Positions 1 through 10,696 of a stretch of 64,000 nucleotides of DNA are shown here, in pieces (the stretch's first letter is position 1; every line of letters begins with the position of its first letter). Below the pieces are notes generated by a model. It worked only from the letters and a program-made list of their open reading frames with translations. It was not told where the DNA came from and did not search any database. The position numbers were made by a program, and so were the translations under genes. The stretch is taken from assembly GCA_021209875.1 (NCBI GenBank), contig JAGYVD010000002.1, positions 62,001 to 126,000 of the forward strand, in the 5' to 3' direction. The stretch comes from Rosellinia necatrix (lineage: Eukaryota > Ascomycota > Sordariomycetes > Xylariales > Xylariaceae).

Positions 1-418
1 CGCCCTTCATCTCAAACCCTGAGCTCGTCTGTTTCCCTAAATCGTACTGAACGACGCCCCCATGTCGTCCTTCCGGCATGCTAATGACTACATCACCTAG
101 GCGGATATCGTTGTCGCCGCTGGGAACTCCACCGCCGATCCCTACGAACAGTCGCCACTTGATCGAAGGAAATGAGCGCGACATGTTTGTGGCAACAGTT
201 GCGGCGGCACCCTTCCCCTGCTGACCCGGTAGGCATGCTAGAACCACATTATGACCTTGCATCTTGCCGAGTGTATAACAATTGGGGTCCCTCGGTTGAG
301 TTTTCAGGTTGGGGTGCTCCTCATCCAGCATATAGCGAACAGCATTCCTTTCTACGTCCATGGCGCATAATATGGCAACCGTATAGGAAGCGTGGCTATT
401 CTGGGTTGAGGGCGTCAT
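1..418 (-). CDS. PNP/UDP phosphorylase-like domain protein, N-terminal part (runs off left edge)
   Basis: Reading the minus strand from an ATG at 418 gives an uninterrupted frame of 139 codons that leaves the window at base 1. It has the hallmarks of the purine nucleoside/uridine phosphorylase-like domain (PNP_UDP_1): a first strand YTVAILCAMDVERNAV, then YMLDEEHPNL, a glycine/alanine stretch GKGAAATVATNMSRSFPSIK, the nucleoside-binding strand FVGIGGGVPS, and RLGDVVISMPEG followed by GGVVQYDLGK. In Pezizomycotina this domain is most often the N-terminal effector-type domain of NOD-like receptors with NACHT/NB-ARC and ankyrin, TPR or WD40 repeats; it also occurs alone. The rest of the gene lies outside the window, so the downstream domains are unknown. 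It is divergent from the NACHT-WD40 gene starting at 1257. Seen: the frame and motifs. Inferred: membership of a receptor. Confidence 0.8.
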   Translation of the reverse strand, partial: MTPSTQNSHASYTVAILCAMDVERNAVRYMLDEEHPNLKTQPRDPNCYTLGKMQGHNVVLACLPGQQGKGAAATVATNMSRSFPSIKWRLFVGIGGGVPSGDNDIRLGDVVISMPEGRHGGVVQYDLGKQTSSGFEMKG

Positions 419-1256
419 TGTGATGCGTTGTATATGAAACTGTACAGGCTCGTTTGATGGGATGCAGTAAAGCTCCTTTGTTATTAATATGGCCTTAAAA
501 TCCGAGAATTTCACGATCTTTATAGAGCGGACGAGTTATCTATCTAGGAAGCTCCATGGAAATGTAGAGAAGGCAAGTGGGTCTAGTGATTCGAAGGCTT
601 TGGTCAACGACTGGATGGCTACATCATGAGTGCTCTCGGATCTGGGAGTTGGGCATCAATAGATCTGAACATATGTGTGCTGGCACAGAGCGACCCCGCG
701 TATCCTGCCGTGTCTGCTTGCCGTTCAGCACAGGGTGCAGACGAGGCTATTATGTATGCATACCATTCTGACCAGTTGCGGCTGATCGCTGTGCAGTAGT
801 CGTGATTAGCATTGCGACCCTCGCTGGATGGGCTTGGGGGCCGGACTCCAAGAACCAAACTACACAAATATAGATACTTCTCCAACCAATCAATATTATT
901 AACGTGTACTCCAGCATAAAAATATTCAGCGCGGATGTGAGCAATGCGCGCGAGAGAGGGGGTTGGCGGCAATCTTGATTAGCAGCTGCTACAGGGAGGC
1001 GGGGTATGAATGCAAAACACTCTCTCTCTTTCGCCCAACGGTTGCTGTTTCGGCAACTAGGATAGCTCTATGGCGCTATATACGGACTTCTAGGCCCGTC
1101 CTGCCCCCCCTTTTTCCGTCTCTGAGGGCGCATTGTTGGCTCTGCTTCACGGGGGTTCAGCTTCGATACTAGTTCTTGGAAAAGAAAAGAAAATAGTCTC
1201 TGATTGGCAGCGTTCGAGTGACGGGTGAAGCAGGCACTACCCACCTGTTCGGCAGC
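419..1256. other. Divergent intergenic region between two receptor-type genes
   Basis: No coding frame here can be supported. The region separates two genes transcribed away from each other (minus from 418, plus from 1257) and should hold both promoters. It includes a C-rich run near 1104-1111 and an A/G-rich stretch around 1177-1192. I see no repeat or RNA gene. Confidence 0.4.
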
Positions 1257-4200
1257 ATGGAGCTTCATGGTCAGGGGATTCAGAACTCTGGCATCTTCAA
1301 CGTCGCTGGTGATATTAAAATCGGTATGCCGCCATAGAGACAACACCCTGCAGAAGCTGACAGCTGGGAAGCTGCCACACATACAGACAACGATACTCTT
1401 CTAAAGATACGGTTAACCGACCCTCTAGACGACAAAGCCCGCATCGAAGAGCAGAAAGGTGGCCTGCTCTACGACTCGTACAAATGGATCTTCAAACATG
1501 AAAATTTCCAAAAATGGCGTGACGGCGAGGGGAACCAACACCTCTGGATTAGAGGTGACCCTGGCAAGGGGAAGACGATGCTGCTTTGCGGGATCATCGA
1601 CGAGTTGAATAAAGCGGAGAGGAAGGACTGGAACATTGCCTACTACTTCTGCCAAGGCACCGACGACAAACTCAACAAAGCCACCTGCGTACTACGAGGG
1701 CTTATATTTTCGTTGTTATCGCTGCAGCCTAGGCTCCTAGAGTGTGTTCGAGAGCAGATTGACGGGGCAAGTGGAGACATGTTCCAAGACGCGAACGGTT
1801 GGGCCGCGCTGTGCAGGATATTCCGTCGCCTAATGGAGGAAATAGAGAAACGAAAGGAAACGGCTTGCGTTGTTGTGGATGCACTGGACGAGTGCATGGA
1901 AGGTCAGGATGGCCTTTTGAGATGGATCGCGAGCCTGTCGTCGTCGTCCATCAAAGTCCTTGTCTCCAGTCGCAATTGGCCTTCAATCGAGAGCGGACTC
2001 GCAAATTCTGCTCAGAGCGTGTCGCTGCGCTTAGAGTTGAATGTTGATTGTATCAAGGCAGCTGTAGAAAGTTATATCGACGCCAAGACCAGAGAGCTCG
2101 CAGAATCCAAAAAACTAGATGTGGAAACTCGGGAGGCGATCCAACGGCACTTGAAATCCAATTCCGGCGACACGTTCTTATGGATCTCATTAGTTTGCGA
2201 GAAGCTCAATGACGAAAACGTCAGCCCGTAGAATATACTTAATATGCTCCGTGGATTCCCAAGCGGGCTGAACGAGTTATACGGACGAATGGCCGGTCAA
2301 TTCCTCGCCTCAAGAGATGCAGGGATATGTTGTCGAGTACTCGCGGTTCAGACGGTTGTGTATCGGCCACTTCACCTAACAGAGCTCTTTTCCCTCGCCG
2401 AACTACCAGAGAACGTCGGCAAGAAATCGCTACCGAAGGTTGTCGAACTGTGCGGTTCCTTTCTCACGCTCAGGGATGACACCATCTACTTTGTCCATCA
2501 GTCAGCCAAAGACTATCTAATCAGGCATAAGTCAGATAACCCTATATTTGACGGCTACCTTCGCACCGGGCACCAGAAGATATTCGTACAATCGATGGAC
2601 GCCTTGTCCCGAACCCTGCAAGAGAACATATATCGGCTACCATCGCCCGGGTCTCGCATCGATACTATCGTGGCGCCCAACCTCGATCCATTGAATGAGA
2701 TACGCTACGCCTGCGTATACTGGGCCGACCATTTGGAGAAGATGGAGTCGGAGAGGAACCAAAGCCTCGAAGATGGCAAGTTGTTGCACGGGTTTCTAGC
2801 TAATCACCTCTTACATTGGCTAGAAGCCCTTGGCCTCTTGAAAAGTCTGGGGTCGGGCATCGGGGCGTTAACGAAGGTGTTATCGTTACTACGGAAGAAA
2901 CAGGATGAGGAGGAAAGACTAGGGTCAGGCACCAGCACGTGGTCGAATATGTGGTCTTGGGTACTGGGAAGGGAGGAGAGTCAGAGAAGCCTGTATAGGT
3001 TGGCATACGACGCAATGAGGCTTTCACGAACCTATAGGATGATCATTGAGACCGCGCCGCTCCAGGTATACGGATCAGTGCTCGCTTTCAGCCCGACACT
3101 TAACGTGGTCCGACGGTCGTTCCCGAAGCCAGAGTGGCTGTTGAGGAGTCCGACCAGGAAAAGCGGCTGGGGGCCATGTCTTCAGACGCTGAGAGGACAT
3201 GAGAGCGGTGTCCTGTCGATGTCGTTCTCGTCCGATAGCCGACTTTTGGTATCGGGATCTGGTGACTCTACGGCGCGGGTCTGGGACATGGGGACGGGCA
3301 ACTGTCTTACCGTGCTCACAGGTCATCGCAGGAGGGTTATTTCACTGGCATTTTCGCCCAGTGCTACAATATACCTTGCGATCTTAGGGATGGTCCTCTC
3401 AACTCGTTAGTGATGTCGCCTGATGGGAAATGCGTGGCTGTGGTGCAAATACATGGCGTGGAGACGTTGGAGTGTGAGATTGCGACGGGCGACAGAGTCG
3501 GGCTGGATGAGACGAACCATCGGCACCAGCCAGACACCAATTTTACGTACTCGCCCGACGGCAGGTTGCTGGCCTTGACGGGAAGGAGTGGCTCGTCGGT
3601 CTCGGTGTGGGAAACCGCGACGGCCCGCCAGCAACTCTCGCCTCTAATTCTGGGAAGGGGCGGCATGCCGTCCGCCGCAGAGTTAAGAAGGGGCGCACAG
3701 CGCCTATGCCAGAGTTTGAGCCATCCCCGCAAGCCAGTGGTTCATTGGTCGGCGGCGCTTTCGCCCGGCGGCGAGCTCCTCGCTACGATAGACGTGATGG
3801 GTACTGTCGAGATACGGAACACTGGAACGGACGACAAGCCCCCGCGTACATGCAGAGACGAGGGCCCGATGACGCAGGTAGTTGAGAACGCGTCGTGCGT
3901 CGGCGTGGTGTTCTCGCCCGATAACAGACACGTCGCCATTCAACGGGGGTCTTCTGCGGTGCAGATTTCCAATGCCGTCACCGGCCGCGTTGTGCGGGAC
4001 TGGGTGACGGACCACCGCAGGCGCGATCTGGTGTCCTTCTCGGTCGACGGGAGTCGGCTCCTGGTCGCATACTCTCCACTGTCGCAACACCCCGAGCTGC
4101 GGAAGACGGTCGAGGTAGTGGATGTAGTGACAGGCACGTGTCTCGCCACAACCACGCTCTCGCCTCCGAGTACCCGCCATCACCGAGCTGCGGCTGAGCT

Positions 4201-4843
4201 GGCCGACATCTCAGCCGACGGCAAATGCCTAGCTGCGGTGGAGGCGCTAGCCTTCTCCACCGACGGCACAAAAGTATGCACAGCAACAGGGCCCTATGGG
4301 CTATCCACGTACTATATGCAGACCTGGGACCCAGAAGCCGGCTCATACACGTGCGCAGTTGACCTACCACACGCTGCAAAGAGCGACCGGCCGCTCGGCA
4401 CTATGGCCTTCTCGCCTGATGGTAAACATGTAGCATACGTCTCCGAATATAGGAAAACCAACATCGTACACGCCGGAACAGGAGCGCTATTGAAGTCTCT
4501 CGACGGGTTTTGGGATAACGACGAGTGTCGTGCACTAACATGGAACTCGAGTGGACTCACAACAAACCGTGGCGTATATGCCACACAGGCGTTATTGAAC
4601 GACCCCAGGGATTCGATAGGATATGGTCGCGACCACCTCCCCATCGGCGCATTATCGGGGATAGGCATTAGCAAGGACAGAGACTGGATTCTAAAGAACG
4701 GCGAGCCCTACATTTGCATACCCCCGCATATGCTAGGCACGCCGCTAGAAAAAAGAACCATCAGTGACTGTGGAAATGCGATGGCATCCGGTTCTGCCAG
4801 CGACAATATGTATTGTATTCGCTTCCCTTCAGCCGGCAGGTAA
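1257..4843 (+). pseudogene. NACHT-WD40 NOD-like receptor (HET-E/HNWD type), interrupted by one stop and one frameshift
   Basis: Exon 1 (1257-1323) encodes a short Gly/Asn/Gln-containing leader, GQGIQNSGIFNVAGDIKI. A 63-bp intron (1324-1386, GTATGC...ACAG) joins it in frame to the family's pre-NACHT block, RLTDPLDDKARIEEQKGGLL. The Walker A motif GDPGKGKT is at 1554-1577 (residues 79-86) and the Walker B segment CVVVDALDEC is near 1866-1892. After codon 303 the frame hits TAG at 2229-2231; the same frame continues as NILNMLRGFPSGLNELYGRM, the normal sequence after NACHT. The helical region ends near 3170. One good WD40 repeat follows (LRGHESGVLSMSFSSDSRLL), then a frame change near 3360 (stop 3408-3410) into another frame that carries degenerate propeller blades (SPDG, FSPDN, FSPDG) to 4843. 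Such proteins are cytosolic STAND receptors in fungal immunity and incompatibility. The two lesions suggest a pseudogene; sequence error is an alternative. Confidence 0.8.
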
Positions 4844-4957
4844 GGATAGCCTCACGTTATATATCCCCCCATTTCAAGGCCTAGTCCATGTCCATTCTGC
4901 AACTAAATACGTAGGCACCTAGTTACAACAGCCTGGCCAAAGCCAAAACGTCTTCTA

Positions 4958-7059
4958 TCAGTCGCCATCCTGACCCTGAGTCGTGAACGCCGGTAGTCGC
5001 TGCGTGACATCATGCCATGTGTCCGTGCCATCCACTAGATTCTTGACCGCACGCAAGACCTCGTCCTCGGAACCCCGGACCTGGGTTGTCGTGTCACGGT
5101 CCCTCAGCGTGATAGAGCCATTCGCTATCGTGTCAAAGTCTACCGTGATGCCTAGTGGCGTGCCGAGCTCGTCGTTCCTTGCATACCGTTTACCAATCGA
5201 CGCACCGGAAGAGTCCACGTTATTTGCTATGCCCAGTCCTCGCAGGCGAGAAGACAGCTTCCGTATAATAGGCGAGAATTGAGCCTGTGCCGACAGGGGT
5301 ACGATAAGGACTTTAGTCGGCGCGACAGCAAGAGGTAGCGATAAAACCTGAAAGTCCCTTTATTAGTTTTGATTCCAGCAGTTGTAAGGCGTAAGGTGAG
5401 TTCAAAGACGTACCGCTCGTGCCTCGTCACCAGGCCGATGCCAATATGTCTGCTCCAGCAAACAGTATAATATGCGGCCGATACCAAAAGACGGCTCTAT
5501 CACGTTGGGGGTATATTCCCGGACGGTCTGGACCTGGGTCACCCTCTTGATGGTGAGGAGGTCCTGCGAAAGCTCGATGGAGGAGGTGCCATTTGCCAGA
5601 GGCGTGGCGGTATCGATGGTTATCACTGCTTTGGCGCTCAGCTCTTCCGCTAGTTTTTCGAGAAGTGGCTGGTCCAGTGCCTCCACGCTGGTCTGCACGG
5701 TCTTGGCATCCTTTTTAAATCTAGGCCCAACGAGTTTCTTGTCCAGAGATGCCTGCCAGCGCTCTGTCTTGACCGGGGCAGGAAGAGCCTCCTTCACAAC
5801 GAGGGGAGTGCCCGTAAATTTAGAGTGTACTGTTAGATCGTACGCGCTTCGGTCAGCGCAGCCCACGCATTCAATCCACCCATAACTCGTGAGAAGCTCG
5901 GCATCCCAGCAATCGCAGGCGTAGTGGGCCATCTCGTTATCTAGATGCTGTCTAAACCGGAGCTTAGAACGATCGACGCCGATCTTCAAAAGAAAGTGCA
6001 TGATCCGCCCCAGGAAGTAACCAAGAGTCTCGTTGTCGATCGTTTTAGACTTTATTGCCTCTGCTATCGACATATCCCGAGGCGTGGTTTTGCCCGCCAA
6101 CTGTAACTCTCTATCGAGCAGAGGCAATTCAAGCTGGGCGACCTCGTCGAATCGTTCGTGTTCCTTCTTTGCGGGGTCGACATAATGCTCTATCTCGGCC
6201 ATCAAGAACTCTCTCACACGAAGGAGGCCGGACCTTGGCGAAATCTCGTTTCTGTAGGACTTGCCGATACTGGCAGAGGCAAACGGCATGGAGCCTTGGT
6301 TGAAATCTAGAAGCTTTCGGAAATTCAAGAACTGCCCTTGCGCCGTTTCGGGGCGTAGATACACAGGAGCGGCGGCGCTAGGCCCGACAGTGGACTTGAA
6401 CATGAGATTGAAGGGCATCGGGGGAAGAACCTCGCCGTTCCCGTCGGGGTTACGGATGTCATATTTCTTAATAAGCTCGCCGAGCTCAGGGCCATCGTAG
6501 TTGTCAATCTGTACGGCAAATACTTTCTGGTTAGGGGCCTGGCGCGCGCGAGGGGGAGCGGGAACAGGAACGGGAACGGGAACGGGCAGGGACATACCTT
6601 GGCCAGAATGTTTTGGTACTCAGCCGCTGTGGCCTCGTCCAGCTTGGGGCTGTTCTTGGAAGGGCCGTTGATGCCACGAGCCAGGCGAGACTCCAGCACG
6701 CCCTCAACCAGGTGGTCGGCCCGGAGGTATTCGCCCTGGATGGGGTCCTTGCACATCCAATCGGCAAACTTGTCGACATGGCCGCTGGTCTTCAGCACGG
6801 TCTCGGGGGTGATGACGGTGCAGTCGACCTCGAGCATGTTCTCCTCGAGGACGAAGTGCTTGCGCCAGAGGTCGACGAGGTTAGCCTGCAGGGCACAGCC
6901 AGGCGGGCCATAGTCGTAGAGGCCGCGGTTGTCGCCCTGGAAGTTGGGGGCCAGGCGGTAGATCTCGAAGGACTCGGTGAAGAAGAACCGACGCTTCGTG
7001 ACGGATTCGAAGAGAGACCGGTCGAAGGGCTCGCCCTTCAACGTCGTCATGGGAGCCAT
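4958..7059 (-). CDS. GRS1: Glycyl-tRNA synthetase (cytosolic, possibly also mitochondrial)
   Basis: Three exons on the minus strand: 7059-6598, 6538-5414 and 5347-4958, with introns of 59 bp (GTATGT...CCAG) and 66 bp (GTACGT...TCAG). They join in phase to 658 aa, close to yeast Grs1 (667 aa). The N-terminus has the eukaryotic class II GlyRS catalytic block (RRFFFTESFEIYRLAPNFQG, LYDYGPPGCALQANL), exon 2 holds motif 2 (YRNEISPRSGLLRVREF, near residues 250-265), and the exon 2/3 boundary lies between the motif 3 region (EPSFGIGRILYCLLEQ) and the HGTP anticodon-binding domain (APTKVLIVPLSAQ). The enzyme charges tRNA-Gly in the cytosol. Yeast makes its mitochondrial form from an upstream non-AUG start, and here the frame is also open upstream of the ATG without a Met (to 7161). 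An ATG at 6595 lies inside intron 1 and is not a start. The gene looks intact. Confidence 0.95.
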
Positions 7060-8459
7060 GCCGCGTGTTGGGAGAGGCAGAGAGCTGACTGGGCTTGCAC
7101 GCCGGTGGCACAGCGGCGGGGGCGTGGGCGTGGGCGTGGGCGTGGGCGTGGGCGCCGTCTGCTATCGCGCGTCGTAATGGCAATGGCAATCGCAATCACA
7201 GAGGCGCAGAGGAAGCCGGAGGTGGTAAAATGTGGATGGAACAAGGTCGGTGCTATGCCCTCTTCCTAGTGCGGACACTTGATTTACGGGAGGCGATACC
7301 TCTTTCCTCAGGACCTGGACTAGAAAGTGTGAGTCACAACCACTCCGAACTTTTTTTGAGATGCCACCTGGAAACTTTCGATAGCCGGAAGTTGAGACCT
7401 ACCTATGCAAGTCTGTAACCCCTCCCCCACCTTTAGGTAGTTGCCCTGAGGAGGGGCACATTAGGTACCTAGGTACCTACCTATCTAACCGGGTATAAAA
7501 TGCTACTAGGTAGGTAGGTAGGTACTACTTCGTACCTAGGTAGCCTAAACACCTGCCGTCTTTCGAAGCCACAGACGCGAGCCACAGGTAACTAACCATT
7601 TAAACCCCACTTGAGTTCTGTCAGCAATTATATTCGCTCCATCCCAGGTTGGTCATCACTGCAAGCCACCCGCCCATTGAGTAGAGGTACGCAGGCTCAA
7701 ACTAGCAAGACGCTCTCGGGCTTGAAATCCCTTAATGTCTAACCTACTTAAGGGGGATATTGCCCCCTTACCACGGCATATGGGAGCCACACATAGCAGT
7801 CATGACAATTTCTGGTTTGCCACGGCCCTTCTAGCTCGCAGAACCATTCTATCACAGTTCCAACTGCGGGCATTGTCAGAAGTGAATTATCTTACTCCAG
7901 GGGGAGTAAATCTCTCTCTCTGCAAGGTAGTCACCAGCTATTACTTCTTACGTACACAGTACTTTGGTCTACGTCTAGTGGAGGCTCGTAGGCCGGGCTT
8001 GGTTCCGTGACGTACCCGAACCAGAGCTGTCCCCCTGCGGTGCCTCCGCCGCTTCCAATATAACAAACTAGCAGGTTGTTTTGTTGGCTTATCTTAGTAT
8101 TTGCTTTTTGAATCAGGTGGCTGCGGTCGCATGATGCACATGTCACAGTTTCCCATTACAGAATATCATGCAGTTTCAGTCATATAGCTCTTTAGGGTCT
8201 AGATCCCGATCCGAGGAAATCAGCTGTGTGATACGAAGGGTATATGGTCAGTCCAAGGGTCCCAAGGTTGTCATGGTAGGTCAAATCGTGCGTGCATGTA
8301 TCACTATTATGGACAGTTCTGCCTTATAATTCTATGGAGACAGCATAGCTCAGGATCCGTGAGCCCTATTGTTGTTACAGTGCGACCGTAATAGCGATTA
8401 TGACTATAAGCAGGTGCCGATGTCAAGAGCTCGGCTTAACAACGTTTTAATTTTACCTC
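7060..8459. other. Upstream region of GRS1 and flank of an amidase relic; no gene seen
   Basis: From 7060 to 7161 the minus-strand frame of GRS1 stays open and is rich in Thr-Pro from a GGGCGT repeat (about 7118-7155). Beyond that I see only short frames without family resemblance. The left part of the decayed amidase may extend below 8460 on the minus strand, but I could not trace it. Repeated TAGGTACC motifs are listed separately. Confidence 0.4.
7437..7560. repeat. Cluster of TAGGTA/TACCTA palindromic motifs
   Basis: The stretch contains TAGGTACCTAGGTACCTACC near 7463-7482 and GGTAGGTAGGTAGGTAC near 7509-7525, plus several single TAGGTA/TACCTA units. Together they can pair into hairpins. 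The same motif recurs in other non-coding parts of the window (about 28360-28430, 28850-28875, 34830-34850, 50968-50985, 63990). Function unknown. Confidence 0.6.
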
Positions 8460-8879
8460 TCATAACTGTGGTGTCGCTGTTAACTCCATCACCCCATTGC
8501 GTGACAATGGTAGGATGCTTTGCGATTCGTTCAACAGACACCATCCTGACACTTGACTTCTAGAAGGAATTGTAGTAGATATCATCGAAGGCAAAGTGAT
8601 ACTACCCGTCGAGGGAATAATCAACCAGTGTCCCAGATGAAGCTTGACTAGCCTATCTATAATTATACCAGAGCTCAACATCATAACACCGAATCCCGAG
8701 CTTGAGCCGCTGCTCATTAAGTTAGGTATGTTTTTCGTTTTAATATAGTTACAGTTTACAGCAGCAACGCACCATTCATTTAGCATTCCCTTACTCAGAA
8801 TTGCACCTGTGACTATCCGTGGGGCTAAAGAGGTAAGACTTAGAAGTGTCGCTGAATAACGCCGCCGTAGCAACAGCAT
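8460..8879 (-). pseudogene. Decayed amidase (amidase signature family) fragment
   Basis: A 139-codon minus-strand frame carries, in the correct order, degraded versions of amidase-signature landmarks: VTGAILSKGMLNEW (family pattern like GAxxLGKTNLxEW), then SSGSSSGFGVMMLSSG (the GSSSGSGVAVAAG serine/glycine box), STGSITLPS (normally TDGSIxxPA with the catalytic serine) and SILPLSRNGV (family GxIPLSRxQD). Intervening residues do not fit, and the catalytic cis-Ser/Ser/Lys arrangement cannot be confirmed. The flanks are AT-rich with no frame for the remaining 350 or so residues. I read this as a mutated remnant of a fungal amidase gene, not a working enzyme. The family match is by eye and moderately certain. 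Confidence 0.42.
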
Positions 8880-9240
8880 AAGCGGAAAGAAAATGCGATA
8901 TGGATCGGCCCATAACCTATCACATTATGCAATTCACCGCCGTTCAGTTCGCTGGGAGTTATGCTTACAGCATGGAAAACATGGACATGTACCGAGGAGA
9001 ACGTAAGCATGTTAAATTCCGCTGCAGTTCGGGGTTTAACAACACCAGCTTACAAACACCACAATCACGTAGCAATCAGTGATATTCCGTTTAGACTTCA
9101 GATTATATATAAAAGTAATATAAATCGCTATGTTAGGGAGTGAACCAAGTAGCAACCCAACCAGGATATATTTCTTCCCTGACAATCTCACGCTTATTGA
9201 AACACATTTCTCCTCGTTCAAAAAGGTCCGACTTAGAAAT

Positions 9241-10225
9241 ATGGCCCCCCTGACTTTCGGTGCTCTTGTCTACAACTATCAGGCAATAGATGTCTTAGGA
9301 CCGACAGATCTCCTTAACTCAGCAAGCCAAGGGCTTCTAGCCGCTCGTAAGTGGCTATACTCTACTATCTATCTCGTTCTCCCCAATGCTCTAAACCCTG
9401 GTGAAGAGCTCATCCCTACATAAATACTGGAGGTGGCGGAGCGCTAATCTGGCAACGAATTAGTCAAGGTGTACGCGCCGGTGGACGAGTCGACCATATC
9501 ACGAGCGCCTCAGGCTGTGTTCCATCATATCGGGCTGAATAAGGAACCGGTCGAACTCCTTTCGAGCCATGTTACGATTGTGCCGACTACCACTGTCGAT
9601 GAATGTCCGGAGCTCGACTGTTTGATTCTAGGCGGACCAAGCCCAGATGATTTCGAGCTTGATCCGAAGTATGCTGAGTTCATTCGCCGCCACGTCGCAG
9701 CCGGAAAACTGCTGTTTACGAACGTAAGTAATTTAGTCGTTCCATTCACCCATTGGTTGACTACACGGAAGCGCTTTCTAGCGCAACATGGGGGAATTTC
9801 ACTGTTTCTACCCCAAATGCGAACATACTATTATGTAAACTGGATATTTCTAACGTCAATTGATGAAGTGTACTGGTGCATATGTAGCTGCACTCGCCGG
9901 TGTACTAGACGGGAAGAAAGCAACGATCAATAATGTCGAATTCGAATGGGTGAAGAAGCGATTCCCTCAAGTCAAATGGACCATGGAGAAGAAGTGGATT
10001 GTGGATGGAAATATCTGGACAGGATCAGGGGCTATTGCGGGAATGGACATGATGGCTCATTGGATTAATGAGAACTTTGGCTTTGATGTTCTAACCGCCG
10101 GAGCAATGGGTTTGGACTTCGAGCCAAGAGACTCCGAAGGGCTGTTGACTGTCCTGCCGAAGAGGTACGATGCGGATGGAAAGCAGATCTCTACTCACGT
10201 GTTCAAGTACTACAACGAGTATTAG
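9241..10225 (+). CDS. DJ-1/PfpI family protein (class I glutamine amidotransferase-like)
   Basis: Three exons: 9241-9346, 9464-9723 and 9869-10225. The introns are 117 bp (GTAAGT...TTAG, branch GCTAAT) and 145 bp (GTAAGT...GAAG, branch CTAACG). The phases agree and give 240 aa. The product begins MAPLTFGALVYNYQAIDVLG, has FHHIG and the glycine turn CLILGGPSPDDF, and reaches the nucleophile elbow with C123 in TNCTGAYVAALAGVLDG; C123 is the first codon of exon 3. It ends with the family's FDVLTAGAMGLDFEPRD block. DJ-1/PfpI-like proteins in fungi include isonitrile-hydratase-like and glyoxalase-like enzymes; the substrate cannot be told from sequence. There is no signal peptide, so it is probably cytosolic. 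The start is the first ATG of the conserved N-terminus; an upstream in-frame ATG at 9130 would add 37 unlikely residues. Confidence 0.85.
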
Positions 10226-10696
10226 ATTGTATTGGGCGGTGATGTCGTGGCTTTGGAAGGGCTGAATTACAGACAGTGGCTATCTGTATAGAAAACTTGA
10301 AGTCAGCCTCAATGTCAACTTCAATAATGAGAAAATTGAGGTGCATTAATTCACTTCAGTGAGAAATTTAACGCATTGCAGTTATGACCCCCGCGTTTCC
10401 CGCAGTATCTCTTTCCACGAATGCCAAACTTGGACCCCAAATTCTCATGCTGGCAGCATCGAAGATAGGAGGAAAATCACCACGAGGAGCAACTCCGTAT
10501 TTACCCCATTTCGGTATATTAATAACAAGAAACGGGAGAGACTGCCCCCGAGTCCCACCCAATCTACAGAAAAAAAGTTACGAAAGGCGAGGCCTCACGG
10601 ATTCATAATTTGTATATCACCTAGTTAAATACATTAGACTTTACTGTATGCGAATCATGAGATCATCCCCCTCCCTTCGCTCGCCGCTCCCGCATC
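10226..10696. other. Intergenic region upstream of the GH95 gene
   Basis: A gap of 471 bp between two plus-strand genes. It should contain the DJ-1 terminator and the GH95 promoter. Short frames on both strands show no family resemblance, and no repeat stands out. Confidence 0.4.

Noticed and set aside
5402..6595. Long minus-strand frame starting with Met and a Pro-Val repeat
   Set aside because: Its first 20 codons are the translated 59-bp intron of the GlyRS gene (GTATGT...CCAG); the rest is exon 2.
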